64,000 nt of DNA, taken from contig NZ_CP031598.1 in assembly GCF_008728195.1 (NCBI RefSeq), positions 4,216,001-4,280,000 of the forward strand. The letters run 5' to 3'. Origin of the DNA: Roseovarius indicus (GTDB lineage Bacteria; Pseudomonadota; Alphaproteobacteria; Rhodobacterales; Rhodobacteraceae). Shown piece after piece: positions 16,604 through 24,491 of this stretch (position 1 is the first letter of the stretch; each line of letters begins with the position of its first letter). Made by a program: the position numbers and the translations under genes. The notes under the pieces are model-generated. The model was not told where the DNA came from. It was given only the letters and a program-made list of their open reading frames with translations, and made no database searches.

Positions 16604-17488
16604 ATGCAGGCCGCCATCCCCTTCCCCGACGTCTCGCCAGAGATCTTCACGCTGCCGATTTTCGGCATGGAATTCGCGCTGCGCTGGTATGCGCTGGCCT
16701 ATATCGTCGGCATCGTCATCGGCTGGCGGCTGGTGGTGGCGACGCTGCGGCGGCCGCGGCTTTGGAAGAACGACACGCCGGTGATGGACGAGCGTCAGCT
16801 CGAGGATCTGCTGACATGGGTCGTCCTCGGCGTGATCCTTGGCGGGCGGCTGGGCTATGTGCTGTTCTACAAGCCCGCCTATTTCCTGCAGAACCCGGCC
16901 GAGATTTTGATGCTGTGGCAGGGGGGCATGTCGTTCCATGGCGGGCTTCTGGGGGTGATCACGGCCTGTGTCGTGTTCTCGTGGCGGCAGCGGATATCGT
17001 GGCTGTCGGTGGCGGATGTGCTGTGCATGGCGACGCCCGTGGGCCTGCTGCTGGGACGGATCGCGAATTTCATCAATGCGGAATTGTGGGGCCGGCCGAC
17101 CGACCTGCCGTGGGGGGTGATCTTCCCCGGCGAGATGGCGCAGTATTGTCCGCAGGTGGTGGGCGCCTGTGCGCGGCATCCGTCGCAGTTGTATGAAGCG
17201 TTGCTGGAGGGGCTGATCCTTGGCGCCGTGCTGTTGTGGCTCGTCTTCCGGAAGGGCGCGCTCAAGCGGGTGGGCACGGTGACGGGCGTGTTTTTTGCGG
17301 GCTACGGCCTCGCGCGGTTCCTTGTGGAATTCGTGCGGCAACCGGATGCGCAGTTCGTTTCCGAAGGCAACCCGCTGGGGCTGGCCTTCCACGTGGGCGG
17401 CTACGGGCTGACCATGGGGCAGATATTGTCGCTGCCGATGCTGGTGCTGGCCGCTTACCTGGTGATCCGGGCGCGCGGGCCGGCATGA
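16604..17488 (+). CDS. lgt: Prolipoprotein diacylglyceryl transferase
   Basis: Transfers diacylglycerol from phosphatidylglycerol to the lipobox Cys of prolipoproteins in the inner membrane. The 294-residue protein has seven predicted membrane segments, the HGGLLG motif (H in MSFHGGLLG), the signature [20 protein letters not shown] and the YxxxLEG segment [10 protein letters not shown]. It heads the operon lgt-midA-pgeF, with an ATGA overlap with the next gene. Confidence 0.96.
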   Translation: MQAAIPFPDVSPEIFTLPIFGMEFALRWYALAYIVGIVIGWRLVVATLRRPRLWKNDTPVMDERQLEDLLTWVVLGVILGGRLGYVLFYKPAYFLQNPAEILMLWQGGMSFHGGLLGVITACVVFSWRQRISWLSVADVLCMATPVGLLLGRIANFINAELWGRPTDLPWGVIFPGEMAQYCPQVVGACARHPSQLYEALLEGLILGAVLLWLVFRKGALKRVGTVTGVFFAGYGLARFLVEFVRQPDAQFVSEGNPLGLAFHVGGYGLTMGQILSLPMLVLAAYLVIRARGPA

Positions 17489-18546
17489 CCGCGCTGAAGG
17501 ACCTGCTTGTCAGCCAGATCCGGGCCAACGGGCCGATGACGGTGGCCGAGTACATGGCCGCCTGCCTGATGCATCCCGAGCATGGCTATTACGCCACGCG
17601 CGACCCGCTGGGTGCGGCGGGCGATTTCACCACCGCGCCGGAGATGAGCCAGATGTATGGCGAACTTCTGGGCCTGGCGCTGGCGCAGGCCTGGATGGAC
17701 CAGGGGGCGCCCGGGGCGGTCGCGCTGGCCGAGCTTGGGCCGGGGCGCGGGACGTTGATGGCGGATATGCTTCGGGCGACCAAGGGCGTGCCGGGGTTTC
17801 ACGATGCGCTGCGGGTGAACCTTGTCGAGACCTCGCCCGCGCTTCGGCAGGTGCAGGCGCAGACGGTGAAATGGCCGGGGATCCAGTGGCGCGAGAGCGT
17901 GGGCGACCTTCCCGACCTGCCGCTCTTCGTGGTGGCGAACGAGTTCTTCGATGCCCTGCCGGTGCGGCAATTGCAGCGCGACGGCGATAAATGGCGTGAA
18001 CGGCTGGTGGGGCTTGAGGGCGAGACCCTCGCCATCGGCTTGAGCGATCCCAAGGCGATGGCCCCGCTCGAACACCGGCTGGAGGATACGCGCGATGGCG
18101 ATATCGTCGAGATATCGCCCATGGGCGAGAGCGTCGCGGCCGAAATCGGCGGGCGGATCGCGCAACATGGCGGCGCCGCGCTGATCGTGGATTACGGCGA
18201 CTGGCGGTCGCTGGGCGATACGCTGCAGGCGGTGAAGGGGCACGAAGCTGCCGACCCGCTGGCCGAGCCGGGGCTGGCCGATCTGACCACCCATGTGGAT
18301 TTCGAGGCGCTGGCGCAGGCCACTCCCAGCCGGTACAGCCGGTTGACCCCGCAGGGCGTGTTCCTCGAGCGGCTCGGCATCACCGCGCGGGCACAGGCCC
18401 TGGCCCAGCGGATGGAGGGTGACGCGCTGGAAACGCATATTGCCGCGCATCGCCGCTTGACCCACCCGCATGAAATGGGGACGCTCTTCAAGGTAATGTC
18501 TTTCACCCCCGACGGGGCGGCACCGCTGCCCGGACTGGACACATGA
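17485..18546 (+). CDS. SAM-dependent methyltransferase, MidA/NDUFAF7 (DUF185) family
   Basis: A 353-residue class I methyltransferase. The N-terminal [19 protein letters not shown], then [15 protein letters not shown] and the SAM-binding [16 protein letters not shown] are the hallmark of the MidA/NDUFAF7 family; the eukaryotic member dimethylates an Arg of complex I subunit NDUFS2. The bacterial substrate is likely the equivalent subunit, by inference. [15 protein letters not shown] supplies the second conserved block. It starts inside the lgt stop (4-base overlap) and ends overlapping pgeF by 4 bases, so all three are translationally coupled. Confidence 0.9.
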   Translation: MTALKDLLVSQIRANGPMTVAEYMAACLMHPEHGYYATRDPLGAAGDFTTAPEMSQMYGELLGLALAQAWMDQGAPGAVALAELGPGRGTLMADMLRATKGVPGFHDALRVNLVETSPALRQVQAQTVKWPGIQWRESVGDLPDLPLFVVANEFFDALPVRQLQRDGDKWRERLVGLEGETLAIGLSDPKAMAPLEHRLEDTRDGDIVEISPMGESVAAEIGGRIAQHGGAALIVDYGDWRSLGDTLQAVKGHEAADPLAEPGLADLTTHVDFEALAQATPSRYSRLTPQGVFLERLGITARAQALAQRMEGDALETHIAAHRRLTHPHEMGTLFKVMSFTPDGAAPLPGLDT

Positions 18547-19298
18547 CGCTCGAGATCATCACCGCCGACGCCCTTGCCCCGCTGCGCCACGGGTTCTTTA
18601 CCCGCAAGGGCGGCGCGTCCTCGGGCGTGTTCTCGGGGCTCAACTGCGGGCTGGGCTCTTCCGATCAGGCCGAGGTGGTGCGGATCAACCGGCACCGCGC
18701 AGCCGATGCGCTTGGGGTCGAGCCGCAGGCGCTGGTGAATGTCCACCAGGTGCATTCCGCGCGGGTCGAGGTGGTCGAGGGGCCGATGGGCGAGCGGCCC
18801 AAGGCCGACGGCATGGTGACGAAAGTGCCCGGGCTGGCGCTGACGATTCTCACCGCCGATTGCCAGCCGGTGCTGTTTGCCGACCGACAGGCGGGCGTGA
18901 TCGGCGCGGCCCATGCGGGGTGGCGCGGGGCGCTCGATGGTGTGCTGGAAGAAACCGTCGACCGGATGGAAGAGCTGGGCGCCACGCGCGACGATATCGT
19001 CGCGGTGATCGGCCCGGCGATCAGCCAGCAGGCCTACGAGGTCGGGCCCGAGTTCCTTGACGACTTCATGGCCGACGACCCCGAGAACCACCGCTTCTTT
19101 GCCAATGGCGAGGGCGACCGCTATCAGTTCGACCTGCCCTCGTTCGGGCTGCACCGGCTGCGGCAGGCGGGCGTCGGCCATGCGGAATGGACGCGGCATT
19201 GCACCTATTCGGATGCCGGCAGATTCTATTCCTACCGCCGCGCGACCCATGCGGGCGAGGCCGATTACGGGCGGCTGATGGCGGCGATCCGGCTGTGA
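18543..19298 (+). CDS. pgeF: Peptidoglycan editing factor PgeF (laccase domain, YfiH)
   Basis: A 251-residue multicopper-oxidase-like fold protein. HQVHSARV near residue 68, TADCQPVLFAD and the AAHAGWRG motif carry the conserved His/Cys metal ligands. In E. coli YfiH removes mis-incorporated Ser from peptidoglycan precursors; related proteins were also reported as polyphenol oxidases or nucleoside-active enzymes. The 4-base overlap with the methyltransferase gene and the common strand with lgt place it in one operon, with an envelope theme. Confidence 0.92.
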   Translation: MTLEIITADALAPLRHGFFTRKGGASSGVFSGLNCGLGSSDQAEVVRINRHRAADALGVEPQALVNVHQVHSARVEVVEGPMGERPKADGMVTKVPGLALTILTADCQPVLFADRQAGVIGAAHAGWRGALDGVLEETVDRMEELGATRDDIVAVIGPAISQQAYEVGPEFLDDFMADDPENHRFFANGEGDRYQFDLPSFGLHRLRQAGVGHAEWTRHCTYSDAGRFYSYRRATHAGEADYGRLMAAIRL

Positions 19299-19576
19299 AT
19301 TGGGGCGCGGTCGCGACCGGGGCCTGCCCGTTCTTGCCACATTCGGGCTGAAATGGCGGGGGCCCGGCAGGGCGTGATCGCGTAAACAGGCTTTTAAATC
19401 AGGGCTTTGACAGAAATCCCGCAGGATGCCCCGATTTCACCGCCCCCGCCCGGCAAATATCCGACGAATCCCACAGACCCGTCAAATCGTGGCCTCAAAC
19501 CCCGGCGATATTGCCTTCAAGGGAACGGGGAACACAGGCGGCGCAGGCCGGCCGACATAGTCAAAGGGTAAGGGAT

Positions 19577-19705
19577 ATGAAGAAGCGTTGGATGAAATCT
19601 GTCATCGAAACCAGCAAGCGGGCCACGCCGGCCTTGCCGTTTCAGCGCGGTGTGCGCAACACGACCCGCACTGCCCCGCCGCTCAAGTCGGTGAAGACCG
19701 CGTGA
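19577..19705 (+). CDS. Small basic protein, 42 residues
   Basis: An ATG at 19577 preceded by AAGGG opens a 42-codon frame: MKKRWMKSVIETSKR and then ALPFQRGVRN with a basic tail. I recall short Rhodobacteraceae proteins with a similar PFQRG-type ending, but no function. It has no membrane segment. It is followed by a long spacer before the Hint gene. Confidence 0.5.
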   Translation: MKKRWMKSVIETSKRATPALPFQRGVRNTTRTAPPLKSVKTA

Positions 19706-20015
19706 CGGCCCGGGCCAACCGGTCCGGCATGGCTCCGGCCGCCGGAACGGGGCGCCGCAATTGTGGCGGACCGCCATGATTCGAATCGTCCGGAATCGCC
19801 AAATTGTGGCGAACTCGTCGACACGGGGCAGACAATCTTAATTAAACGTAAATGATTGTCTGGCTGCGCGTGACAGTGATTGGTGAAATTTGACTAAACT
19901 TGGGCAAATACGCCAATTGTTTGTCATCGCAACGTGAATGGTAAGTAACAAGTCCTTCTGTCGTTGTCGGTGGGGGCCGACGCGGTTGAGACAACCTGAT
20001 AAAGGTGACTCAATA
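19706..20015. promoter_or_regulatory. Upstream region of the Hint gene with three CGCC/AATTGT sites
   Basis: A 310-base AT-richer gap with no convincing gene. CGCC followed by AATTGT occurs three times, with 2, 1 and 0 bases between the two blocks: 19753-19764, 19797-19807 and 19911-19920. The first two continue into GGCG, making CGCC...GGCG dyads. A TTGACT at about 19890 could be a -35 for the Hint gene. The Hint ribosome site AAAGGTGA ends eight bases before its ATG. Confidence 0.45.
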
Positions 20016-20807
20016 ATGGTGACCCCCTACGATTCCGCGCATGTTTCCGCGCGTGCTGTCAGCAAATCTTCCACGCATGCCGGCCGCTCCCCGGTTCCGC
20101 AATCGGGCCGCAAGCCGCTTGCCATGCGCAAGTACAACATCTCGACACTCATGGCCGACGGTCAGGTGCGCACGTCGGACCAGATCGGCCCGGCCATGCC
20201 GATCTTCGAATCCGCCTTCTCGGCATTTTCGCACGGCACCCTGATCGCGACGACGCAAGGCCAGGTCGCGGTCGAAGACCTTGTGCCCGGCATGAAGCTT
20301 CAGACCGCCGACCAGGGGCCGATGCAGCTTCTGTGGATGGGCTCGATGACCCTGATGCCGCGATCTGACCGGTATCCGCATGGCGGCTGCCTGACCCGGA
20401 TCATGGCCGACAGCTTCGGCTTCGGCCGCCCGCAGGCGGATATCATGGCCGGCCCGGGCGCGCGGTTCCTGCTGCGGCCCAGCGGTTATGCCGAACGCTA
20501 TGGCAGCGAGCGAGCGCTGACGCCGGCCTCGCAGATGGTCGACGGGTTCAACGCGATCGAGATCACGCCGCCGACGCCGGTGACGGTCTATCACCTGTGC
20601 CTGCGGCGGCACGCGATCATCAGCGCGGGCGGCATGGATGCCGAAAGCTTTCACCCCGGCCCGGGCTTCGAACGGAACATGGGGCCGAACATGCTGAGCC
20701 TGTTCCTGTCGTTCTTCCCGCATATCAAGCAGGCCCGCGATTTCGGCCCGCTGGCGCATGAACGCCTACCGCTCAAGGGTATTGAAAACGCAGCGGAAAT
20801 GGCCTGA
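20016..20807 (+). CDS. Hint-domain protein lacking the catalytic Cys
   Basis: A 263-residue protein. Residues about 72-220 show the Hedgehog/intein (Hint) fold: HGTLIATTQGQVAVEDLVPG, then WMGS and later a VYHLCL strand near a His and an NAIEI strand. Canonical Hint domains begin with Cys just before the GT(L/I)IAT strand; here the residues are AFSHGTL, with no Cys, so self-cleavage by the usual mechanism is unlikely. No adhesin or toxin domain is fused; the N-terminus is short and polar. The start at 20016 is chosen for its AAAGGTGA site. Roseobacters encode many such proteins; their role is not established. Confidence 0.75.
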   Translation: MVTPYDSAHVSARAVSKSSTHAGRSPVPQSGRKPLAMRKYNISTLMADGQVRTSDQIGPAMPIFESAFSAFSHGTLIATTQGQVAVEDLVPGMKLQTADQGPMQLLWMGSMTLMPRSDRYPHGGCLTRIMADSFGFGRPQADIMAGPGARFLLRPSGYAERYGSERALTPASQMVDGFNAIEITPPTPVTVYHLCLRRHAIISAGGMDAESFHPGPGFERNMGPNMLSLFLSFFPHIKQARDFGPLAHERLPLKGIENAAEMA

Positions 20808-20821
20808 CGCCACCGGAAATG

Positions 20822-20878
20822 CTGCCGTCACGAAACGGGGCGCGACATCGGTTGCGCCCCGTTTCGATTCTACGGCAG
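20822..20878. terminator. Bidirectional terminator/cruciform between convergent genes
   Basis: An inner 13-bp perfect stem (CGAAACGGGGCGC at 20831-20843 with its complement at 20854-20866, 10-base loop) is nested in an outer CTGCCGT/ACGGCAG pair (20822-20828 and 20872-20878). It separates the convergent Hint and PIN-like genes. T tracts are absent, so the effect may rely on the stem. Confidence 0.7.
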
Positions 20879-20879
20879 C

Positions 20880-21284
20880 TCAGTTGGTTGCGATTGTCCG
20901 GGGGGCGACGACTGGCACCTCGCCCTCCGCCGCGGCGGCGAGGTCCGGATCCTCTGTCACCAGTGCATCGGCCTGAAGCTGGGCGAGGGCAACATACTCG
21001 GCCAGTTCCGTCGAGCGCAGCCCCTGCCGGTCGGCGATGGCCCAGGCCCGGCGTCGCATGACCGCATCGCCGAGATACCTGAACTTGAGCTTCGCGAAAT
21101 GCGCATTGATCGCCAGCCCCTGCTCGGCCGACAAGGCGCCATCGCGGACGCGCGCGTAAAGCGTTGCCAGCACCTGCGAACGCAGCAGGGTCGGTGCCAG
21201 AATGGCATAGCCTTCAGACGGCAGGAGCGCGCCGGACGCGATCAGGATCGCGGTGTCGGGGTCGATAACCACGCGTTTCGGCAT
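20880..21284 (-). CDS. PIN-like domain protein
   Basis: A 134-residue protein with a PIN-domain outline: VVIDPDTAILIASG at the N-terminus (first acidic residue), LLAPTLLRSQVLATLY-type helix, and the C-terminal EYVALAQLQADALVTEDPDLA. PIN domains are usually RNases, often VapC toxins, but the usual Glu of the second motif is Ser here and the third position is Glu, so nuclease activity is doubtful. No VapB-like antitoxin lies beside it; the next gene upstream is lrp, 46 bases away on the same strand. The start at 21284 is preferred over 21326. Confidence 0.65.
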   Translation of the reverse strand: MPKRVVIDPDTAILIASGALLPSEGYAILAPTLLRSQVLATLYARVRDGALSAEQGLAINAHFAKLKFRYLGDAVMRRRAWAIADRQGLRSTELAEYVALAQLQADALVTEDPDLAAAAEGEVPVVAPRTIATN

Positions 21285-21330
21285 CTCGATCCCCTGCTGC
21301 CTCGACGGCGCGGCCGAACCGGTCAAGGCG

Positions 21331-21831
21331 TCACGCCGATTTCTTCAGCCGGTCTTCCAGCACATCGAAGGGCACGCCCGGCTCGTCCTTGGCGCCGCGA
21401 ATGACCAGCGAGGTCTTGACGCTGCCCACGTTCTCGGCCGCCGTCAGCTCCTCGGTCAGGAAGCGCTGGAAGGTCGAGAGATCGGGCGCCACACATTTCA
21501 GGATGAAATCGACCTCGCCGTTCAGCATGTGGCATTCGCGAACCAGCGGCCAGGCCCGGCACCGCGCCTCGAAGGCCGACAGGTCGGCCTCGGCCTGGCT
21601 TTGCAGGCCGACCATGGCATAGACCTGCACCTCGAAGCCCAGCTCGCGGGCGTCGACCTTGGCGTGATAGCCTTGGATGTAGCCGCTTTCCTCGAGCGTG
21701 CGGACCCGGCGCAGGCACGGCGGGGCCGAGATGCCGACGCGCTTGGCCAGTTCGACATTCGTCATCCGGCCGTCAGCCTGCAATTCGGCAAGGATCTTGC
21801 GGTCGATCTCATCGAGTCGGGTCGCGGGCAT
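21331..21831 (-). CDS. Lrp/AsnC-family transcriptional regulator
   Basis: A 166-residue regulator with an N-terminal winged helix (residues about 5-60, DEIDRKILAELQADGRMTNV and the recognition helix ISAPPCLRRVRTLE) and a C-terminal RAM ligand-binding domain. It is close to the global Lrp type. It is divergent from trxB, the same pairing seen in E. coli (lrp/trxB). A strong AGGAGA precedes the ATG. Repeats of ACGCGCAA in the shared upstream region are candidate autoregulatory sites. Confidence 0.92.
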   Translation of the reverse strand: MPATRLDEIDRKILAELQADGRMTNVELAKRVGISAPPCLRRVRTLEESGYIQGYHAKVDARELGFEVQVYAMVGLQSQAEADLSAFEARCRAWPLVRECHMLNGEVDFILKCVAPDLSTFQRFLTEELTAAENVGSVKTSLVIRGAKDEPGVPFDVLEDRLKKSA

Positions 21832-21857
21832 TCTGGGTCTCCTGAAAATTCGCGATT

Positions 21858-21909
21858 GTTATAACACCACTGCCGGCACGCGCAATATTGTTTCGTCTAC
21901 GCGCAACAT
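21858..21909 (-). promoter_or_regulatory. Candidate lrp promoter with overlapping 11-bp direct repeats
   Basis: On the minus strand TATAAC (21858-21863) lies 16 bases from TTGCGC (21880-21885). ACGCGCAATAT (21878-21888) and ACGCGCAACAT (21899-21909) are near-identical repeats 21 bases apart, two helical turns, overlapping the -35. This fits Lrp autoregulation but is inferred. Confidence 0.4.
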
Positions 21910-22100
21910 CCTTACTTCTTTATTGATGGAGGGGTGTTTTATTTTTTGGCACATGCCGGGACAAGCGGCATCGGAAGCCCCGATTCCACGGGATTGCGTC
22001 CCGCTTTGGGCATGGCCGGCTTGCAGGGGTTTCACCCTCACCGCCCGGCCGCTATATCTGTGCCCCGAGTCACAGACACCCAACCAGGCAGGTTCAGATC

Positions 22101-23084
22101 ATGGCCGACACGCGTCACACCAAAACCCTCATCATCGGGTCCGGCCCGGCCGGATATACCGCCGGCGTCTATGCCGCAAGGGCGATGCTGGAACCGATCC
22201 TCGTTCAGGGGATCGAACCGGGCGGCCAGCTGACCACCACCACGGAAGTCGAGAACTGGCCCGGCGATGCCGAGGTGCAGGGCCCCGACCTGATGGTGCG
22301 GATGGAGGCCCACGCCAAGGCGATGGGCTGCGAGATCGTCGGCGACATCATCACCCATCTCGACACCGAAAGCCGCCCCTTCAAGGCGACCGGCGACAGC
22401 GGTACGGTCTATACAGCCGACAGCGTCATCATGGCCACCGGCGCGCGGGCCAAGTGGCTGGGGATCGACAGCGAAGAGGCCTTCAAGGGCTTCGGCGTGT
22501 CGGCCTGTGCCACTTGTGACGGGTTCTTCTACCGCGGCGAGGAGATCGTCGTGGTGGGCGGCGGCAACACGGCCGTGGAAGAGGCGCTGTTCCTGACCAA
22601 CTTCGCCTCGAAGGTGACGCTCATCCACCGCCGCGACGAGCTGCGCTCGGAGAAGATCCTCGAAAACCGGCTGCTGAAGCATCCCAAGATCGAGCCGCTG
22701 TGGTTCCACGAGCTGGAAGAGGTGCTCGGCGACGACAACCCCAAGGGCGTGACCGGCGTGAAAGTGAAGAACAACCAGACCGGCGAGATTTCGGAAATCC
22801 CCTGCAAGGGCGTCTTCATCGCCATCGGCCACGCGCCCGCCAGCGAGCTGCTGAAGGGCAAGGTCGAGATGCATCACGGCGATTACGTCAAGGTCGAGCC
22901 GGGCAGCACCCGCACCTCCGTCCCCGGCCTTTTCGCGGCAGGCGACCTGACCGACCACATCTACCGGCAGGCGGTGACGAGTGCCGGTATGGGTTGCATG
23001 GCCGCGCTGGACGCGGAACGCTTCATCGCCGAGCTGGAGGATCAGCCGGCCCCGCCCGCCGAGAAGGTCGTCGCGGTAGAGTAA
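22101..23084 (+). CDS. trxB: Thioredoxin-disulfide reductase
   Basis: An NADPH- and FAD-dependent reductase of thioredoxin. The 327-residue protein has the FAD motif GSGPAGYTAGVYAARA (residues 13-28), the redox-active CATC at 136-139, the NADPH motif VVVGGGNTAVEEALFL and the C-terminal GLFAAGDLTD. Divergent from lrp, single gene, with a hairpin terminator about 130 bases downstream. Confidence 0.96.
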   Translation: MADTRHTKTLIIGSGPAGYTAGVYAARAMLEPILVQGIEPGGQLTTTTEVENWPGDAEVQGPDLMVRMEAHAKAMGCEIVGDIITHLDTESRPFKATGDSGTVYTADSVIMATGARAKWLGIDSEEAFKGFGVSACATCDGFFYRGEEIVVVGGGNTAVEEALFLTNFASKVTLIHRRDELRSEKILENRLLKHPKIEPLWFHELEEVLGDDNPKGVTGVKVKNNQTGEISEIPCKGVFIAIGHAPASELLKGKVEMHHGDYVKVEPGSTRTSVPGLFAAGDLTDHIYRQAVTSAGMGCMAALDAERFIAELEDQPAPPAEKVVAVE

Positions 23085-23212
23085 GGCGCGCCTGAACCGG
23101 GCATTACGCATTGAGTAAGACGGATGGGCGCGGGTTACCTCCCCAGCCCTTTGCGTTTAGTGATGCAGCTCGTGTCTGCGCTCCTTGAGAGCAGGGCGTC
23201 TTGTCCAACATA

Positions 23213-23240
23213 GGCTCCCGAAAAATCTTCGGGAGCCTTC
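23213..23240 (+). terminator. Rho-independent terminator, probably of trxB
   Basis: GGCTCCCGAA (23213-23222), a 5-base loop and TTCGGGAGCC (23228-23237) form a perfect 10-bp stem, followed by TTCTG. It ends a 128-base unassigned stretch after trxB that could hold a small RNA or just the trxB 3' end. Confidence 0.75.
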
Positions 23241-23345
23241 TGCCCCAGAGGTCAGCTGGGCGAACAAGGCGGCTCTTGGCGCTTGATAAGCCAAAGACCG
23301 CTTTGCCAGAATGACGTGAAGAGAAATCTGCCCTTTGCCCTGGGG

Positions 23346-23840
23346 TCAGGTGCCTTCGACCTGTGCCGCCAGTTTCGAGAGCGTCTGTCCTCCAAGTTCC
23401 ACCGCACCAAAGCCGATGACGGTGTTGCGGCGTTCCGGCGTCGGATGAATTTGGCGTAGTGTAACGACAGTCTTGCCATCGTTCTGCTCATCAAAAGTCA
23501 CGAGCAGCCGAAAACGATCAGGGTCTTCATCGGCATCCTTGCCATGGATCGCCTCAATCAATTCAGGGACATCGACGCGAACAAAATCCATTCTGTTAGA
23601 GAAGCAGGTGCCATCGGGTGCGACCATATCGAACCGCCAGACGCCACCCGTCCTGATGTCTATTTCGTGGGTCTTGCACTTGAAGCCGTCAGGCCCGAAC
23701 CACTTCGTGATCTGATCGTGGTCTGTCCACGCATTGCAGACCGTTGCGCGATCTGCATTGACCACGCGGGTGACGACAATTTCACGCTCGAGCGGCGACG
23801 AAGACCAGTCAGTGACAGTCCTTCTGAATCGTTCATTCAT
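23346..23840 (-). CDS. SRPBCC (AHSA1-like) domain protein
   Basis: A 164-residue START-like fold protein of the AHSA1/YndB type, a hydrophobic-ligand pocket family. The diagnostic segments are REIVVTRVVNADRATVCNAW and DQITKWFGPDGF, with GGVWRFDMVAPDG in the middle. Its start overlaps the arsR stop (TGATG). The arsR-SRPBCC pair is a common two-gene module in bacteria; the ligand or enzymatic role is unknown. GC is visibly lower than in the neighbouring trxB, which hints at acquisition. Confidence 0.88.
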   Translation of the reverse strand: MNERFRRTVTDWSSSPLEREIVVTRVVNADRATVCNAWTDHDQITKWFGPDGFKCKTHEIDIRTGGVWRFDMVAPDGTCFSNRMDFVRVDVPELIEAIHGKDADEDPDRFRLLVTFDEQNDGKTVVTLRQIHPTPERRNTVIGFGAVELGGQTLSKLAAQVEGT

Positions 23841-24178
23841 CAGGCTTCTCCTTTCTCCACTTGTTTCAAATGTGCCTCGAGACGGTCGAGGCGCTCTTCC
23901 GCTTCGCGGCGATGCATTGCGAGCCAATCCTCAGCTCTGCGTAGGGCATCGAGGTTCAGGGAGCAGACGCGCGCCCGCCCCCGCCGTTCAGAGGCAATGA
24001 GCCCGGCCCCTTCCAGAACACCCAAGTGCTGCGTAAACGACGGCAGAGCCATATCGAACAGTTGTGCGAGTTGAGAGACTGATGCCGGGCCGTCGATGAG
24101 GGTCTGGACGACTGCACGCCGCGTTGGATCGGCGAGTGCCTTGAAGGTTGTTTCGATGTGAATTCCATCATTAGGCAT
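23840..24178 (-). CDS. ArsR-family transcriptional regulator
   Basis: A 112-residue winged-helix repressor. FKALADPTRRAVVQTLIDGP and SVSQLAQLFDMALPSFTQHL give the ArsR helix-turn-helix; no Cys metal site is evident, as in the regulator subfamily paired with SRPBCC proteins. The ATG lies inside the palindrome TTAGGC-ATGA-GCCTAA and has no Shine-Dalgarno upstream, so translation from a leaderless mRNA is plausible. It is cotranscribed with the SRPBCC gene and probably represses itself. Confidence 0.9.
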   Translation of the reverse strand: MPNDGIHIETTFKALADPTRRAVVQTLIDGPASVSQLAQLFDMALPSFTQHLGVLEGAGLIASERRGRARVCSLNLDALRRAEDWLAMHRREAEERLDRLEAHLKQVEKGEA

Positions 24179-24220
24179 GAGCCTAACTTAGGTACGCGCC
24201 ATACTTAGGTCAATACCTAA
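24171..24220 (-). promoter_or_regulatory. Operator/promoter of arsR: phased TTAGG sites
   Basis: TTAGG half-sites begin at 24171, 24188 and 24205, exactly 17 bases apart, with inverted CCTAA at 24182 and 24216. They form the dyads TTAGGC-N4-GCCTAA (24171-24186) and TTAGGT-N4-ACCTAA (24205-24220). A promoter TTGACC (24208-24213), 17-base spacer, TAAGTT (24185-24190) on the minus strand overlaps all of them, with the start point predicted at or near the arsR ATG. Confidence 0.75.
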
Positions 24221-24491
24221 CTGATTACGCCCCCCGTTGTCCGAAATGCTCGTGCGAAAAGAGCGCAGCATTGGCATGTCTGCTCTCGAAGCGGTGACAG
24301 GCCTCCGAGTCCCGACAGCATCTAAATGCATCGCGAAATGCAAAGTACTGGGATCACCCCGCGCCTTTTCACGTCGGGAGCACCTCTGTTTCCGGAGGAT
24401 CAGGCAAGTCTTGCGGAGGATGCGGCAGGACCGGGCTTGCGTGGCGGGGTATCGGTTACGGGACGGATCAACAGATGCACGGAGCGGCCCC
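24221..24491. other. Spacer between arsR and the SDR gene
   Basis: The SDR reading frame stays open through this 271-base stretch, but the residues encoded are Arg-rich and unlike any SDR N-terminus, so I treat it as non-coding upstream sequence. No clear promoter is visible. Confidence 0.5.

Noticed and set aside
19938..20015. 26-residue N-terminal extension of the Hint protein
   Set aside because: The internal ATG at 20016 has a clear AAAGGTGA site; the extension is Cys/Arg-rich and has none.
20880..21284. A type II toxin-antitoxin pair with the PIN-like protein
   Set aside because: No antitoxin gene lies beside it and two of the PIN acidic positions are changed; calling it a toxin is not supported.
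24237..24491. N-terminal extension of the SDR gene by 85 codons
   Set aside because: The extra residues are Arg/Cys-rich and do not resemble any SDR N-terminus; the ATG at 24492 gives a normal protein.
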